Positions 6,745 through 6,747 of a stretch of DNA of 6,747 nt are shown one piece after another (the first letter of the stretch is position 1; every line of letters starts with the position of its first letter). This DNA comes from Deltaproteobacteria bacterium. GTDB lineage: Bacteria > Myxococcota_A > UBA796 > UBA2385. Where the stretch lies: assembly GCA_003694325.1 (NCBI GenBank), contig RFKJ01000380.1, positions 1 to 6,747 on the forward strand, read 5' to 3'. The notes under the pieces were generated by a model. It did no database searches. It was not told the origin of the DNA and saw only the letters and a list, made by a program, of their open reading frames with translations. Both the position numbers and the translations under genes were made by a program.

Positions 6745-6747
6745 GGG
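6730..6747 (-). repeat. Hexanucleotide repeat at the start of the large lipoprotein gene
   Basis: There are three perfect copies of CACGGG on the + strand, read as CCCGTG on the coding strand. They run to the window edge and may continue beyond it. Each copy supplies an in-frame GTG (6744, 6738, 6732), so several initiation codons are possible; all give the same signal peptide core. Changes in copy number would keep the frame. Confidence 0.6.

Noticed and set aside
1..6747. Defence island, CRISPR array, integrase or transposase, tRNA
   Set aside because: No spaced direct repeats, recombinase motifs or tRNA-like cloverleaf were seen; essentially all sequence is accounted for by the three genes.

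Overview
This window is very GC-rich and uses third-position G/C almost everywhere. It encodes Asp/Gly/Thr-rich secreted proteins and uses GTG starts alongside ATG, with recognisable Shine-Dalgarno motifs (GGAG, GAGG). This fits a Gram-negative predator-type or delta-proteobacterial lineage such as Myxococcota. That placement rests on composition and protein style only; no phylogenetic marker gene is present.

Layout: three protein-coding genes fill nearly all of the window. Gene A (44-1318, + strand) encodes a cytoplasmic-looking HEAT-repeat protein with a C-terminal TPR-like hairpin pair. Genes C (3268-6744) and B (1385-3286) lie on the - strand, transcribed C then B, and converge on gene A. 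A 66-bp gap separates A and B and holds a strong GC-rich hairpin that could serve as a shared terminator. B starts inside the last codons of C, so the two are almost certainly one transcription unit with coupled translation. No RNA genes, mobile elements, CRISPR arrays or non-coding stretches over 300 bp were seen.

Genes B and C both have N-terminal lipoprotein-type signal peptides followed by beta-propeller sequence. They look like paralogous surface lipoproteins exported together. C is a mosaic: a YVTN-like propeller is split by about 690 residues. The insert contains seven blade-like repeats of the GH43/GH32-type five-bladed-propeller style, and these are themselves interrupted by a further unassigned segment. 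B carries two copies, and C one diverged copy, of a roughly 70-100 residue beta-rich module (W-x-L-x-x-DG...W-x-V...Y-x-SDNG...GD-x-F-x-FS) that I do not recognise.

The main point of interest is this shared propeller-embedded module and the nested propeller-in-propeller architecture. No enzymatic pathway, defence system or secretion machinery can be supported from the sequence. The substrate or ligand of the lipoproteins is unknown; a role in surface binding or adhesion is only an inference.
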